Notes: generated from the sequence alone by a model not told the origin. 64,000 nt of DNA from Bradyrhizobium sp. Tv2a-2 (GCF_000472425.1 NZ_AXAI01000018.1:62001-126000), one strand, 5' to 3'; counted from the first letter of the stretch, positions 17,302-26,195 are shown. Numbers and translations: made by a program.

Positions 17302-19182
17302 ATGGGTTCGTCGTCTTCGACGCTCAATGCCATGCTGATTACCGTTATCATCGTGGCTACCTTGTATCTGGCACGCGAAGTGCTGCTCCCGATTGGGCTC
17401 GCTTGCATCCTGGGATTTATGCTGGCGCCGCCGGTTCGGATGCTGCAGAACCGACGAGTCCCGCGCGGGCTCGCTGTCGCGGCCGTTGTGCTGCTGACTT
17501 TCTTCGCCATCTTCGCGCTCGGCAGCTTCATGGCGCGCGAGGTCAGCCGCCTTGCCAAGGATCTGCCACGCTATGAAGCAACGATCAGCGCAAAGATCGA
17601 TCGCCTCCAAGGCGTCGGGACAGGCGGCACCCTGGAACGGGCGCAACAGGTTCTGGTAGATCTGAGCAAGCAGCTCGGAGGCGGCCCGCAAAAGCCTTCC
17701 GAGGAAGCCGCCGTTCAAGAGGAGCAGACGGCAGCTATTCCGGTCGAGGTGCGTGAGCCCAGGGGCGCTCCACTTCGCCTCCTGAGCAAGCTGATCGACC
17801 CGCTCCTTGGCCCGCTCGCCACGACCGCGATCATCATCGTGTTCGTGATCTTCATTCTCATGATGCGCGAGGACCTTCGCGATCGGCTGATCCGCCTTGC
17901 CGGCTCGACCGATATTCCGCACACCACCGCTGCCATCGACGACGCCGCGCGTCGGTTGAGCCGACTGTTCCTGGCGCAACTCGCGATCAACACGGGATTT
18001 GGCATCCTCGTAGGTCTTGGGTTGGCGGTCATTGGAATTCCAAGCCCGTTCGTCTGGGGAGTCCTTGCGGGAATTCTCCGCTTCATCCCCTTTATCGGAC
18101 CCATCCTCGGCTTGATCTTTCCGGTGGCGCTGTCCGTGTCGGTCGACCCCGGCTGGTCGATGATGGTGTGGACGATTGCATTATTTCTGGGACTTGAGAT
18201 CATCACCGGCCAAATCATCGAGCCGGTGATCCAGGGGCATTCGACCGGCCTGTCGCCCGTGGCCGTGGTGGTGGCGGCGACCTTCTGGGCCTGGCTCTGG
18301 GGGCCGGTCGGACTGGTGCTCGCAGTGCCCCTGACGGTCATCCTGGTCGTGCTTGGACGCCATGTCGATGCACTTAAATTCTTCGATGTCCTGCTCGGCG
18401 ACAAGCCGGCGCTGTCCGAGGCAGAGGGGTTCTATCAGCGCATGCTGGCACGCGATCCGATCGAAGCCATCGAGCAAGCCAAGTCGTACATGACGACACA
18501 TTCGCTGTCAGGCTATTGCGATGAAGTCGTGCGCCCCGCCCTGATGCTGGCGCAAAAGGACGCCGAGCGCGGCGTTCTGGAGGATGATAAGAAAATCCAC
18601 ATGCGCGAGACTGTCGAGGCTCTTTCGGCCGACATTGCTCATGAACATTGGCTTGCCTGCAAGGAAGCCGATATGTCGACAACGACATCGGCCGCCAAGC
18701 TGCCGGTGCTCGACGCGGGCCAGCTGGCTCGGAGCTGGCAATCCCCGAAGCCGCTGTTGGTGATCGGAGCTCGCACTGAACTCGATCAGGCGGCCGCGGC
18801 CATGTTTTCGACGCTGGTCGAGATGCACGGCATACCGGCGCGCGTCGAGCGCGCAGAGATGCTGACGGCTTGCAACATCGGCAACCTCGACCTTTCAGGC
18901 GTCGCCTTGATGTGCGTGTCCAGTGTCGACATGAGAACGCCGGCCCACATCCACTTCGCGGCGCGCCGGCTGAAGAGCCGGGCGCCGCGCGCCAAGCTCC
19001 TGCTCGGGCTTTGGTCGGCCAAGGACGACGAAGCGGGCGCCGAACTCAAGAATGCGGTCGGTGCCGATGACTTTGCCCGCAGCTTTCATCAGGCTGCAGC
19101 CATTATTCTGCAGGAGGCGACCACGGCGGATCAGGAGCCTCGAACCAAGGCGCCCGCAAGAGCTTCTGCGGCTCATACATAG
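17302..19182 (+). CDS. AI-2E family transporter with a long cytoplasmic C-terminal domain
   Basis: This is a 626-residue protein. Residues 1-370 form the AI-2E/DUF20 membrane region: N-terminal spans ITVIIVATLYLAREVLLPIG, a charged loop, and the conserved FIPFIGPILGLIFPVALS and WGPVGLVLAVPLTVILVVLG. Residues 370-626 are soluble and not part of the usual 350-residue family. They include LLVIGARTELDQAAAAMFST and AKLLLGLWSAKDD, an alternating strand-helix pattern like a Rossmann or B12-binding fold. The ATG at 17302 has GGAGGATCGGTC before it. The 350 bases upstream (16952-17301) show nothing I can name. The substrate is unknown. Confidence 0.88.
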   Translation: MGSSSSTLNAMLITVIIVATLYLAREVLLPIGLACILGFMLAPPVRMLQNRRVPRGLAVAAVVLLTFFAIFALGSFMAREVSRLAKDLPRYEATISAKIDRLQGVGTGGTLERAQQVLVDLSKQLGGGPQKPSEEAAVQEEQTAAIPVEVREPRGAPLRLLSKLIDPLLGPLATTAIIIVFVIFILMMREDLRDRLIRLAGSTDIPHTTAAIDDAARRLSRLFLAQLAINTGFGILVGLGLAVIGIPSPFVWGVLAGILRFIPFIGPILGLIFPVALSVSVDPGWSMMVWTIALFLGLEIITGQIIEPVIQGHSTGLSPVAVVVAATFWAWLWGPVGLVLAVPLTVILVVLGRHVDALKFFDVLLGDKPALSEAEGFYQRMLARDPIEAIEQAKSYMTTHSLSGYCDEVVRPALMLAQKDAERGVLEDDKKIHMRETVEALSADIAHEHWLACKEADMSTTTSAAKLPVLDAGQLARSWQSPKPLLVIGARTELDQAAAAMFSTLVEMHGIPARVERAEMLTACNIGNLDLSGVALMCVSSVDMRTPAHIHFAARRLKSRAPRAKLLLGLWSAKDDEAGAELKNAVGADDFARSFHQAAAIILQEATTADQEPRTKAPARASAAHT

Positions 19183-19249
19183 ACACGCAACGAGGCCGCG
19201 AACTCCAGCCGAAGTCTGGGTGGGAGCGGCGGTTAGCGGGGGCGTCGCC

Positions 19250-20092
19250 TCACGACTGCGTTTGCGACTGCCACTGTCCCGGACGGCCGGCCTGTTCGAC
19301 CTTGACCTCGACCGACAGCGTCTCGGCGCCACCGCCATAGCGGGTGCCGCGTATGGGTGCCGCGCCGAGATAGTCGAGGCCGATCGCGACACGGACATGG
19401 GCGTCCGTGGTGCAGATGCAATTGGCGGCGTCGAACCCGATCCAGCCCAAATCGGGCACGAACGCTTCCGCCCAGGCGTGGCCGGCCTCCTGGTTGACCA
19501 TGCCGTCGGAGCGCAGGAAATGGCCGGAGACGAAGCGCGCCGGCACGCCGGCGCTGCGCGCGCAGGCAATGAAGATATGCGCATAGTCCTGGCAGACGCC
19601 GCGCTTGAGCGCAAAGGCCTCGACCGCCGAGGTCCCGCTATGGGTCGGATCCTCGTCGAAGGTCATGTGCTCGTTGACCTGGGTCATCAGCGAATGCAGG
19701 AACCCCAGCACGTCGTGCTCGGATTCGCTGCGCAGCTCGCGCGCAAACGCCGCCATTGCCGGGTTGACGGCGGTGAGCGGGGTCGTGCGCAGGAACAGAT
19801 GCGGCGGAAAGCGCTCGTCGGTGCCGCGCAGGACGCCGCCATTGTCATGGGTCTCGACCAGCCCCTCGACCGTGATGGTGAGGTCGGCGAGCCCGCCATG
19901 GGTCATCACATGAGTGACGTTGCCGAAGGCGTCCTCGTGGACGTCGAGGCGGGAGTCCGTGGAGATGTCGATCTGCCATTCCGCGACATATTGGCCGTCA
20001 TGGCTGCCCGGCGTCATGCGCAGGATTTGGATCACGCTGGAGGCCGGCGGGTCGTAGCGGTAGGTGGTGGAGTGGAAGATTTTCAGGCGCAT
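19250..20092 (-). CDS. Transglutaminase-like protein of the Anbu / ATP-grasp cluster
   Basis: This 280-residue protein has an N-terminal beta region (MRLKIFHSTTYRYDPPASS) and a papain-like transglutaminase core. The catalytic Cys lies in LKRGVCQDYAHIF, the His in GHAWAEAFVPDLGW and the Asp in FDAAN. These proteins are predicted to be peptidases or amidases acting on the peptide modification made by the ATP-grasp partner. The gene follows alpha-E and ATP-grasp on the same strand. Its last 12 codons are repeated at 14001-14039. Anbu, the usual next gene, is displaced to 3023. Confidence 0.92.
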   Translation of the reverse strand: MRLKIFHSTTYRYDPPASSVIQILRMTPGSHDGQYVAEWQIDISTDSRLDVHEDAFGNVTHVMTHGGLADLTITVEGLVETHDNGGVLRGTDERFPPHLFLRTTPLTAVNPAMAAFARELRSESEHDVLGFLHSLMTQVNEHMTFDEDPTHSGTSAVEAFALKRGVCQDYAHIFIACARSAGVPARFVSGHFLRSDGMVNQEAGHAWAEAFVPDLGWIGFDAANCICTTDAHVRVAIGLDYLGAAPIRGTRYGGGAETLSVEVKVEQAGRPGQWQSQTQS

Positions 20093-20175
20093 GGCGGTCC
20101 AACGTATGGCTCGGCGGCAAGGTCTAGACCGCAGTCGTCATGCCCGGCGTTAGCGCGGACATTTGTGTGTCATAC

Positions 20176-20258
20176 CGTCATTCCGGGGCGATGCGAAGCA
20201 TCGAACCCGGAATCTCGAGATTCCGGGTCTGGTCCTTCGGACCATCCCGGAATGACGG
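20176..20258. repeat. Palindromic intergenic repeat (CGTCATTCCGGGGCG family)
   Basis: The repeat runs CGTCATTCCGGGGCGATGCG to CATCCCGGAATGACGG with internal GAATCTCGAGATTC, giving a near-perfect hairpin. Related copies are at 24233 and 29876, and half copies at 32742 and about 13941. It lies between the alpha-E stop and the transglutaminase start, so it may reduce read-through in the operon. Confidence 0.85.
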
Positions 20259-20296
20259 TGGCGACGACGACGTCGGTCGTAGCCCTGCCGTACCCA

Positions 20297-21241
20297 TCAA
20301 ATCAGATACTGCTTAGTGACGATCTCGCCCAGTCGCGCGTTGTCGGCGATGAACTCCTGGATGAACTCGTGCACGCCGTGCTGGAACACATCGTCCATGT
20401 GGCTGTGCTCGAGCCGGTTGCGGACGCCGCGGGCGTGGCGCTGGGCCGGCCCCTGGCGGCCATAGGCGACGCCGATCTGGTCGAGATTGCGCACCAGATT
20501 GCCGTAGCAGCTCGCCAGCGAGCGCGGCAGCGAGTCGTTGAGGATGAGCAGGTCCGCGATCAGCCAGGGCTTCAGCGTCTCGCGATAGACCCAGTGATAG
20601 GCGGTAAGCGCCGAAACCGAGCGCAGGATCGAGGTCCATTGATAGAAGTCGAGCGGACCGCCGACATGCTCCTCTTCCGGCAACAGCACGTGATATTTGA
20701 CGTCGAGGATGCGCGCGGTGTTGTCGGCGCGCTCCAGATGCACGCCCAGCCGCGAGAACCAGTAGGCGTCGTTGCGCAGCATGGTCCGGTACGCCGAGCC
20801 GTCGAAGCGGAGCGACGTCTCCTGGACAAAGCGCAGGAAGCGCGCAAGCTCCTCGCGGCTCGTGGTGCCTTTGCTCCAGACCTCCTGCAGCTCGATCCAG
20901 GCGCCGTTGATGGTGTCCCACATCTCGCTGGTCAGCGCGGTGCGTACCGAGCGTGAATTGAGCCGGGCAGCCTCGATGCAGTTCCTGATCGAGGACGGGT
21001 TTTCGGCATTGAATGACAGATATTCGATGACGTTGCGCTCGTTGGCCTCGCCATAGGCCTCGTAGAAGCTCTGGCTGACGCCGGCGGTGAGCAGCGCCGA
21101 CTCCCATTCATTGGTCTTGCCGATGTAGGCGGCGGGCAGCGCCGTGACGCGCAACGTCGCGTCGATGGTGCGCGCGATATATTCGGCCCGTTCGACGTAG
21201 CGGGCGAGCCAGAACAGGTTTTCGGCCGTGCGTGACAGCAT
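20297..21241 (-). CDS. Alpha-E domain protein of the Anbu / ATP-grasp cluster
   Basis: This is a 314-residue, all-helical protein. It starts MLSRTAENLFWLARYVERAE, the signature of the alpha-E (COG2307) family, with LRNDAYWFSRLGVHLERADN in the middle. The family occurs almost only next to circularly permuted ATP-grasp proteins, sometimes fused to them, and is thought to act in the same peptide-ligation reaction. The ATG at 21241 is 3 bases after the ATP-grasp stop, which implies translational coupling. Confidence 0.93.
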   Translation of the reverse strand: MLSRTAENLFWLARYVERAEYIARTIDATLRVTALPAAYIGKTNEWESALLTAGVSQSFYEAYGEANERNVIEYLSFNAENPSSIRNCIEAARLNSRSVRTALTSEMWDTINGAWIELQEVWSKGTTSREELARFLRFVQETSLRFDGSAYRTMLRNDAYWFSRLGVHLERADNTARILDVKYHVLLPEEEHVGGPLDFYQWTSILRSVSALTAYHWVYRETLKPWLIADLLILNDSLPRSLASCYGNLVRNLDQIGVAYGRQGPAQRHARGVRNRLEHSHMDDVFQHGVHEFIQEFIADNARLGEIVTKQYLI

Positions 21242-21244
21242 GAA

Positions 21245-22663
21245 TTACTCGTCCAATATCCAGGTGTCCTTGGTGCCGCCGCCCTGGCTCGAATTCACCA
21301 CGAGCGAGCCTTCCTTCAGCGCCACGCGGGTCAAGCCGCCCGGCACGATGGTGGTGCGGTCGCGCCCCGTCAGCACGAAGGGGCGGAGGTCGACATGGCG
21401 CGGCGCAAGACCGGACTCGACGCAGGTCGGGCAGGTCGACAGCGCCAGTGTCGGCTGGGCAATGAAACCTTCCGGCTCGCGCTTGAGCTTGTCGCGGAAC
21501 GCCTCGATGGTCGCCTTCGTCGCGGCCGGGCCGATCAGCATGCCGTAGCCGCCGGAGCCGTGCACCTCCTTCACCACGAGATCTCCGAGATTGTCGAGCA
21601 CGTAGGACAGGTCCTTCGGCTCGCGGCAGCGCCAGGTCGGCACGTTCTTCAGGATCGGTTCTTCGCCGAGATAAAACTTCACGACGTCAGGCATGTAGGA
21701 ATAGATCGCCTTGTCGTCGGCAATCCCGGTGCCGACCGCGTTGGCCAGCGTGATGTTACCCGCGGCATACGCCGACATCAGCCCGGGCACGCCGAGCGCC
21801 GAATCCGGGCGGAAGGTGAGGGGATCGAGGAAATCATCGTCGACGCGGCGGTAGATGACGTCGACACGCTTCAGGCCCTCGGTGGTGCGCATGAACACCT
21901 CGTCGTTCTTGACGATGAGGTCGCGTCCCTCGACCAGCTCGATCCCGAGCTTGTCGGCCAGGAAGGAGTGCTCGTAATAGGCGGAGTTGTAGATGCCGGG
22001 CGTCATCAAGGCGACGGTGGGCTCGGCGGCCGCGCTCTTGGGTGCGACCGAGCGCAGGCAGGACAACAGCTCGTCCGGATAGCGCTCGACGGGCGCGACG
22101 CGATGGCGGGCGAACAGGTCCGGGAACAGCCGCATCATGATTTCGCGGTTTTCCAGCATGTACGATACACCCGAGGGCGTGCGCGCATTGTCCTCCAGCA
22201 CGATGAAGTCGTTGTCGTCGACCCTGATGATGTCGATGCCGGCGATGTGGACATAGACGTCGTGCGGCACGTCCTGGCCGTTCATCTCCGGCCGGAACAC
22301 CGGGTTCTGGAAGATCAGGTCGTCAGGGATGATGTTGGCGCGGAGAATGTCGCGGTTATGGTAGATGTCGCGCAGGAACAAGTTGAGCGCACGCACCCGC
22401 TGCTTCAGTCCCTTCTCCAGGACGGTCCATTCCTTTCCCGACAGGATGCGCGGGATCACGTCGAAGGGGATCAGCCGTTCCTGGGCGTCGGAGTCGCCGT
22501 AAACTGCGAAGGTGATGCCGATGCGGCGGAATAAGAGCTCCGCCTCCTGCCGTCGGTATTGAAGGGCGTCCGGCGGCGTCTCCTTCAGCCAGCGGGAGAG
22601 TTCCTGGTAGGCCGAGCGGACGTCACCGCCGGGACCGTTCATCTCGTCGAACGCAACTGCCAT
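21245..22663 (-). CDS. Circularly permuted type-2 ATP-grasp protein
   Basis: This 472-residue COG2308-type enzyme is the first gene of the ATP-grasp, alpha-E, transglutaminase unit. Recognisable segments are NLFLRDIYHNRDIL, VLEDNARTPSGVSYMLENRE, VDVIYRRVDDDFLDPL, LANAVGTGIADDKAIYSYMP and LVVKEVHGSGGYGMLIG. By family it is a predicted amidoligase that forms peptide bonds with ATP. The ATG at 22663 (MAVAFDEMNGPGGD) is preferred because the earlier open frame to 23065 is not protein-like; AGGA lies close upstream. The divergent CinA-like gene begins at 22908, and the 244 bases between should hold both promoters. Confidence 0.93.
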   Translation of the reverse strand: MAVAFDEMNGPGGDVRSAYQELSRWLKETPPDALQYRRQEAELLFRRIGITFAVYGDSDAQERLIPFDVIPRILSGKEWTVLEKGLKQRVRALNLFLRDIYHNRDILRANIIPDDLIFQNPVFRPEMNGQDVPHDVYVHIAGIDIIRVDDNDFIVLEDNARTPSGVSYMLENREIMMRLFPDLFARHRVAPVERYPDELLSCLRSVAPKSAAAEPTVALMTPGIYNSAYYEHSFLADKLGIELVEGRDLIVKNDEVFMRTTEGLKRVDVIYRRVDDDFLDPLTFRPDSALGVPGLMSAYAAGNITLANAVGTGIADDKAIYSYMPDVVKFYLGEEPILKNVPTWRCREPKDLSYVLDNLGDLVVKEVHGSGGYGMLIGPAATKATIEAFRDKLKREPEGFIAQPTLALSTCPTCVESGLAPRHVDLRPFVLTGRDRTTIVPGGLTRVALKEGSLVVNSSQGGGTKDTWILDE

Positions 22664-22907
22664 AGATCCTGACGACCCCCTCCTGCCGTGGCTAACAGTG
22701 CATGACCGAAAGGGATGGTAGCAAGGGCTGGGCCAGCGCGATATGCATTGGGCGGCGGCATTTGGTGTGGACGCTGAGGGACTTGCCTGAAAAAATGGCT
22801 TCCCTGTGCTTATTTCGGCGGCAAAACCCCGTGACTTCAAGGTGTTGGCCCGGCGACTGCGGGCCCCTAAAAGGGACGGGACAAAAAGTAAGGTTGGGGA
22901 GTAGTTC

Positions 22908-23645
22908 ATGACCGATATCGTCACGGCCGCGATTCTGGTGATCGGCGACGAGATCCTGTCCGGACGGACCAAGGACAAGAACATTGGCTTTATCGCGGAG
23001 TACCTGACCAATATCGGGATCGACCTGAAGGAGGTCCGCATCGTCGCCGATGACGAGGCGGACATCGTCGCCGCGCTGAATGCGCTGCGGGAGCGTTACA
23101 CCTATGTCTTCACCACCGGCGGCATCGGCCCGACCCATGACGACATCACCGCCGACAGCGTGGCGAGAGCGTTCGGCGTCGGCATCGACCATCACCCGGA
23201 GGTGGTGGCGCGCTTTCGCGAGCGCTGGAGCGAGCAGGAGCTCAACGAGGCGCGGCTGCGCATGGCGCGGATTCCCGACGGCGCCGAGCTGATCCAGAGC
23301 GCCACGATCCTGGCGCCTGGCTTCAAGCTCGGCAATGTCATCGTGATGGCCGGCGTGCCTTCGATCATGCAGGCGATGATGGACATCATCTCGCCCAAGC
23401 TGAAATCGGGCGTGAAGATGCTGTCAGATTCCGTGCGCGCCAATGCCAGGGAAGGCGACATCGGCGGGCCATTGCGGGCGATCGCGGCCGCTCATCCCGA
23501 TACCATCATCGGTAGCTATCCATTCATGGACGATGAGAAGAAGCCGAACACCAATCTCGTGGTGCGCTCGCGCGATCCGGACAAGCTCGCCGCGGCGATG
23601 AACGAGGTGAAGGAAATGCTGGCGGGTTTGAACGTGAGCCGCTAG
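22908..23645 (+). CDS. CinA-like molybdopterin-binding domain protein (single-domain form)
   Basis: This 245-residue protein has the MoCF fold: AILVIGDEILSGRTKDKN and FTTGGIGPTHDDITADSVAR are the conserved motifs. Long CinA proteins carry a C-terminal nicotinamide-nucleotide deamidase, which is absent here. The role may be in pyridine-nucleotide or FAD pyrophosphate clean-up. GGGGAGTAGTTC precedes the ATG at 22908. The gpt gene follows 54 bases later on the same strand. Confidence 0.92.
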   Translation: MTDIVTAAILVIGDEILSGRTKDKNIGFIAEYLTNIGIDLKEVRIVADDEADIVAALNALRERYTYVFTTGGIGPTHDDITADSVARAFGVGIDHHPEVVARFRERWSEQELNEARLRMARIPDGAELIQSATILAPGFKLGNVIVMAGVPSIMQAMMDIISPKLKSGVKMLSDSVRANAREGDIGGPLRAIAAAHPDTIIGSYPFMDDEKKPNTNLVVRSRDPDKLAAAMNEVKEMLAGLNVSR

Positions 23646-23699
23646 CAGGGAAGCGATTTTATACAGCGGCAGATCGCCGCCATTGGCAGGAGAGAACCG

Positions 23700-24224
23700 A
23701 TGAACGGGGAAACGACGCTGAGCGCCCAGGAGCGGGCGGGCAAGGCGTTTCCGGTGTCGTGGGACCAGTTCCACCGGGATTGCCGGGCGCTGACCTGGCG
23801 GCTCAACGAGGTCGGGCCGTTCCATGCGGTGATCGCGATCACCCGCGGCGGGCTGGTGCCGGCGGCGATCGTCGCGCGCGAGCTCGGCGTGCGCGTCATC
23901 GATACCGTCTGCATCGCAAGCTATGACCACGACAAGCAGGGCGACCTGAAGGTGCTGAAGGGGATTTCGGAGGAATCCGCCAGACTCGGCGGCGGCACCG
24001 GCAAGGGGCTTCTGATCGTCGACGATCTCGTCGATACCGGCAAGACCGGACAGCTCGTGCGCCGCCTGCTGCCGGACGCACATTTTGCCACTGTCTACGC
24101 CAAACCGAAGGGACGGCCTTTGGTCGATACCTTCATCACCGAGGTGTCGCAGGACACCTGGATCTTCTTCCCCTGGGACACCGCGCTGTCGTTCCAGCCC
24201 CCGATCCGCGACGGCGCGGCGTGA
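23700..24224 (+). CDS. gpt: Xanthine phosphoribosyltransferase
   Basis: This 174-residue purine salvage enzyme converts xanthine (and guanine) with PRPP to the nucleotide. The PRPP-binding motif is LLIVDDLVDTGKTGQL near residue 105, and the N-terminal part AIITRGG-like (AIAITRGGLVPAAIVAREL) matches Gpt. The C-terminal region DTWIFFPWD is also typical. The ATG at 23700 follows GGAGAGAACC. It is likely cotranscribed with the CinA-like gene. Confidence 0.94.
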   Translation: MNGETTLSAQERAGKAFPVSWDQFHRDCRALTWRLNEVGPFHAVIAITRGGLVPAAIVARELGVRVIDTVCIASYDHDKQGDLKVLKGISEESARLGGGTGKGLLIVDDLVDTGKTGQLVRRLLPDAHFATVYAKPKGRPLVDTFITEVSQDTWIFFPWDTALSFQPPIRDGAA

Positions 24225-24232
24225 TGTTTGTC

Positions 24233-24313
24233 GTCGTTCCGGGGCGCCTCGAAGAGGCGAACCCGGAATCTCGAGATTCCGGGCTCGATGCTGCGCATTG
24301 CCCCGGAATGACG
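24233..24313. repeat. Palindromic intergenic repeat (GTTCCGGGGCG family)
   Basis: This copy runs GTCGTTCCGGGGCGCCTCGA to GCCCCGGAATGACGG, with the same central GAATCTCGAGATTC as the copy at 20176. It follows the gpt stop directly and may act as a transcription end. Confidence 0.85.
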
Positions 24314-24337
24314 GCAGCGGAATAGCGGGGCGAACAC

Positions 24338-24955
24338 ATGCCCCTGCAAAACCGCGTCACCCCGACCGGTGAGATCATCGCCACACCCGAGCGGGGGCTG
24401 TTCACCGGCAATCGCGGCATCATCCACGATCCCGCAACCCAAACGCTCCTGACCAAGCGCTGGTCGTCGCCGGCATGGCTCACCTGTGTCATCGAATTCC
24501 GCGGCCGCCGGCGAAAGGTCATGACGCGCCGCAGCTGGACCGAGCTGTTCTTTCTCGATGAGGCCACCGCCTTCGCCGCCGGCCACCGGCCCTGCTTCTA
24601 CTGCCGCCGCGACGATGCCAACCGGTTTCGCGCGGCGTGGGAGAAGGGCAACGGCCGGCGCGAACTGCTGGCGCCTGACATCGATGCGGTGCTGCATCGC
24701 GAGCGGCTCGATGGCCGCAGCAAGCGGTCGCATTCGCTGCCGATGCCGCTGGCCAAATTGCCTGACGGCGCGATGGTGCAGGCGGGCGGCGCTAGTTTTG
24801 TGATGTCGAAGGGCAGTCCGCTGCGCTGGTCGGCAGGAGGCTACAGCGAAGTCTCCGCTCCCCTGCAGGATCCGCTGCTGCTGACGCCGCCCTCGACCTT
24901 GCGCGCGTTCATGGCGGGTTACCGGCCCGTGCTGCATCCGAGCGCGAGACCATAG
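24338..24955 (+). CDS. Conserved-looking hypothetical protein with a CxxC motif
   Basis: This 205-residue protein is one I do not recognise. It has no signal peptide or membrane span. Visible features are GLFTGNRGIIHD near the start, WLTCVIEFRGRRRKVMTR, and HRPCFYCRRDDANRFRAAWE with a CxxC pair that could bind zinc, then a Leu/Pro-rich C-terminus. Codon use is like the neighbours. The ATG at 24338 lies after the repeat; the next gene on the other strand starts converging 3 bases after its stop. Confidence 0.75.
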   Translation: MPLQNRVTPTGEIIATPERGLFTGNRGIIHDPATQTLLTKRWSSPAWLTCVIEFRGRRRKVMTRRSWTELFFLDEATAFAAGHRPCFYCRRDDANRFRAAWEKGNGRRELLAPDIDAVLHRERLDGRSKRSHSLPMPLAKLPDGAMVQAGGASFVMSKGSPLRWSAGGYSEVSAPLQDPLLLTPPSTLRAFMAGYRPVLHPSARP

Positions 24956-24957
24956 CT

Positions 24958-25173
24958 TCAGCGCAGCGGCCGGCCCTCCTCATCGACGCTCATGCGGGAG
25001 TCGCGTAGCGTCCACTCGCGGATGACCTGCCGGCAATGCTGGACCTCGGCGTTATCGGCGGCGGAGGCCTGCGCTACCAGCGCCCTGCAATGATTGAGCA
25101 AGGCGCGCTCGTCGGCCGCACGCGCGGTGCCTGCCGCCACAGCGAGCCCGACGAGCAAGACAAGGCGCCGCAT
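24958..25173 (-). CDS. Small exported protein coupled to the MetE-like gene
   Basis: This 71-residue protein starts MRRLVLLVGLAVAAGTARAA, a clear Sec signal peptide with cleavage near residue 20, leaving about 50 residues with two Cys (LLNHCRALVAQ, VQHCRQVIREW) that may form a disulfide. The ATG at 25173 shares its A with the TGA stop of the upstream MetE-like gene (TGATG), so translation is coupled. Its function is unknown. Confidence 0.75.
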   Translation of the reverse strand: MRRLVLLVGLAVAAGTARAADERALLNHCRALVAQASAADNAEVQHCRQVIREWTLRDSRMSVDEEGRPLR

Positions 25174-26195
25174 CAGCCGAGCTTCTCGCGCGCGAGTTTT
25201 ACGCCTGCGCCCAGTGCACCGAGCTTGGCTTCCGCGATCTCCCGCCGCATCGGCGCCATGCCGCAATTGGTGGTCGCGATCACGTTGCTTGCGGGCACGA
25301 ATTTCAGCACGGCCTCAACCACCCTGACCACGTCTTCCGCGGTCTCGACCTCGTCGCTGGCGACATCTATCACACCGGCCTGCACCACCTTGTTCGGCAA
25401 GAGCTGCAACAATTCCATCGGCACATGCGAATTGCGGCACTCGATCGCGACCTGCTGGATGCTGCTCTTGTCGATCGCCGGGAAAATCTCCTCATATTGC
25501 CGCCACTGGCTGCCAAGCGTCTGCTTCCAGTCGGTGTTGGCCTTGATGCCGTAGCCGTAGCAGATATGCACGGCGGTCGCGCAGGTCAGGCCCTCGGCGG
25601 CGCGCTCCAGCGCCTTGATGCCCCATTCATTGACCTCGGACATGTAGACGTTGAACGCGGGCTCGTCGAACTGGATCAGGTCGACCCCATCGGCTTGCAG
25701 CGCCTTTGCCTCCTCGTTCAACAGCTCGGCAAAGGCAAAGGCCATCTTGACGCGGTCGCCATAGTGGCGGTCGGCGATGGTGTCGATGATGGTCATCGGG
25801 CCAGGCAAAGTGAATTTCAGCTTGCGCGATGTATGCGTGCGGGCGACGAGGGCCTCGTCGGCATGCACGCGACCCCTCAGCTTCAAGGGCGCGACCACCT
25901 GCGGCACCATCGCCTTGTAGCGGTCCTTGCGGATTCCCATCTCGACCTTATGGGCGAAATCGATGCCCTCGATCTTTTCGAGAAACCCATGCACGAAGTG
26001 CTGGCGCGACTGCTCGCCCTCGGTGACGATGTCGATGCCGCAGTCCTCCTGCAGCTTGAGCCAGAGCAGCGTCGCGTCGCGTTTGGCGCGGGCGAGCGCC
26101 TCGCCTTGGGCCTTCCAGGGCGCCCAGAGGATGTTGGGCTCGGCAAGCCATTCCGGCTTCGGCAAGGAGCCTGCGATGGTGGTTGGAAACAGCAT
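25173..26195 (-). CDS. MetE-like cobalamin-independent methionine synthase, core (C-terminal type) domain
   Basis: This 340-residue protein is a single TIM barrel, equal to the catalytic half of MetE. Zinc ligands can be read as HICYGYG (His, Cys) and ATTNCGMAP (Cys). DLIQFDEPAFNVYMSE is the substrate-binding stretch. The N-terminal half of full MetE is missing, so the methyl donor may differ from triglutamyl folate. The ATG at 26195 has GGGAGGGCTCC before it. A small exported protein overlaps its stop. Confidence 0.9.
   Translation of the reverse strand: MLFPTTIAGSLPKPEWLAEPNILWAPWKAQGEALARAKRDATLLWLKLQEDCGIDIVTEGEQSRQHFVHGFLEKIEGIDFAHKVEMGIRKDRYKAMVPQVVAPLKLRGRVHADEALVARTHTSRKLKFTLPGPMTIIDTIADRHYGDRVKMAFAFAELLNEEAKALQADGVDLIQFDEPAFNVYMSEVNEWGIKALERAAEGLTCATAVHICYGYGIKANTDWKQTLGSQWRQYEEIFPAIDKSSIQQVAIECRNSHVPMELLQLLPNKVVQAGVIDVASDEVETAEDVVRVVEAVLKFVPASNVIATTNCGMAPMRREIAEAKLGALGAGVKLAREKLG

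Noticed and set aside
4424..19182. The accessory block as an integrative element with its own mobility genes
   Set aside because: No integrase, transposase, relaxase or tRNA target is visible, so I call it an insertion by context and the relic, not a named element.
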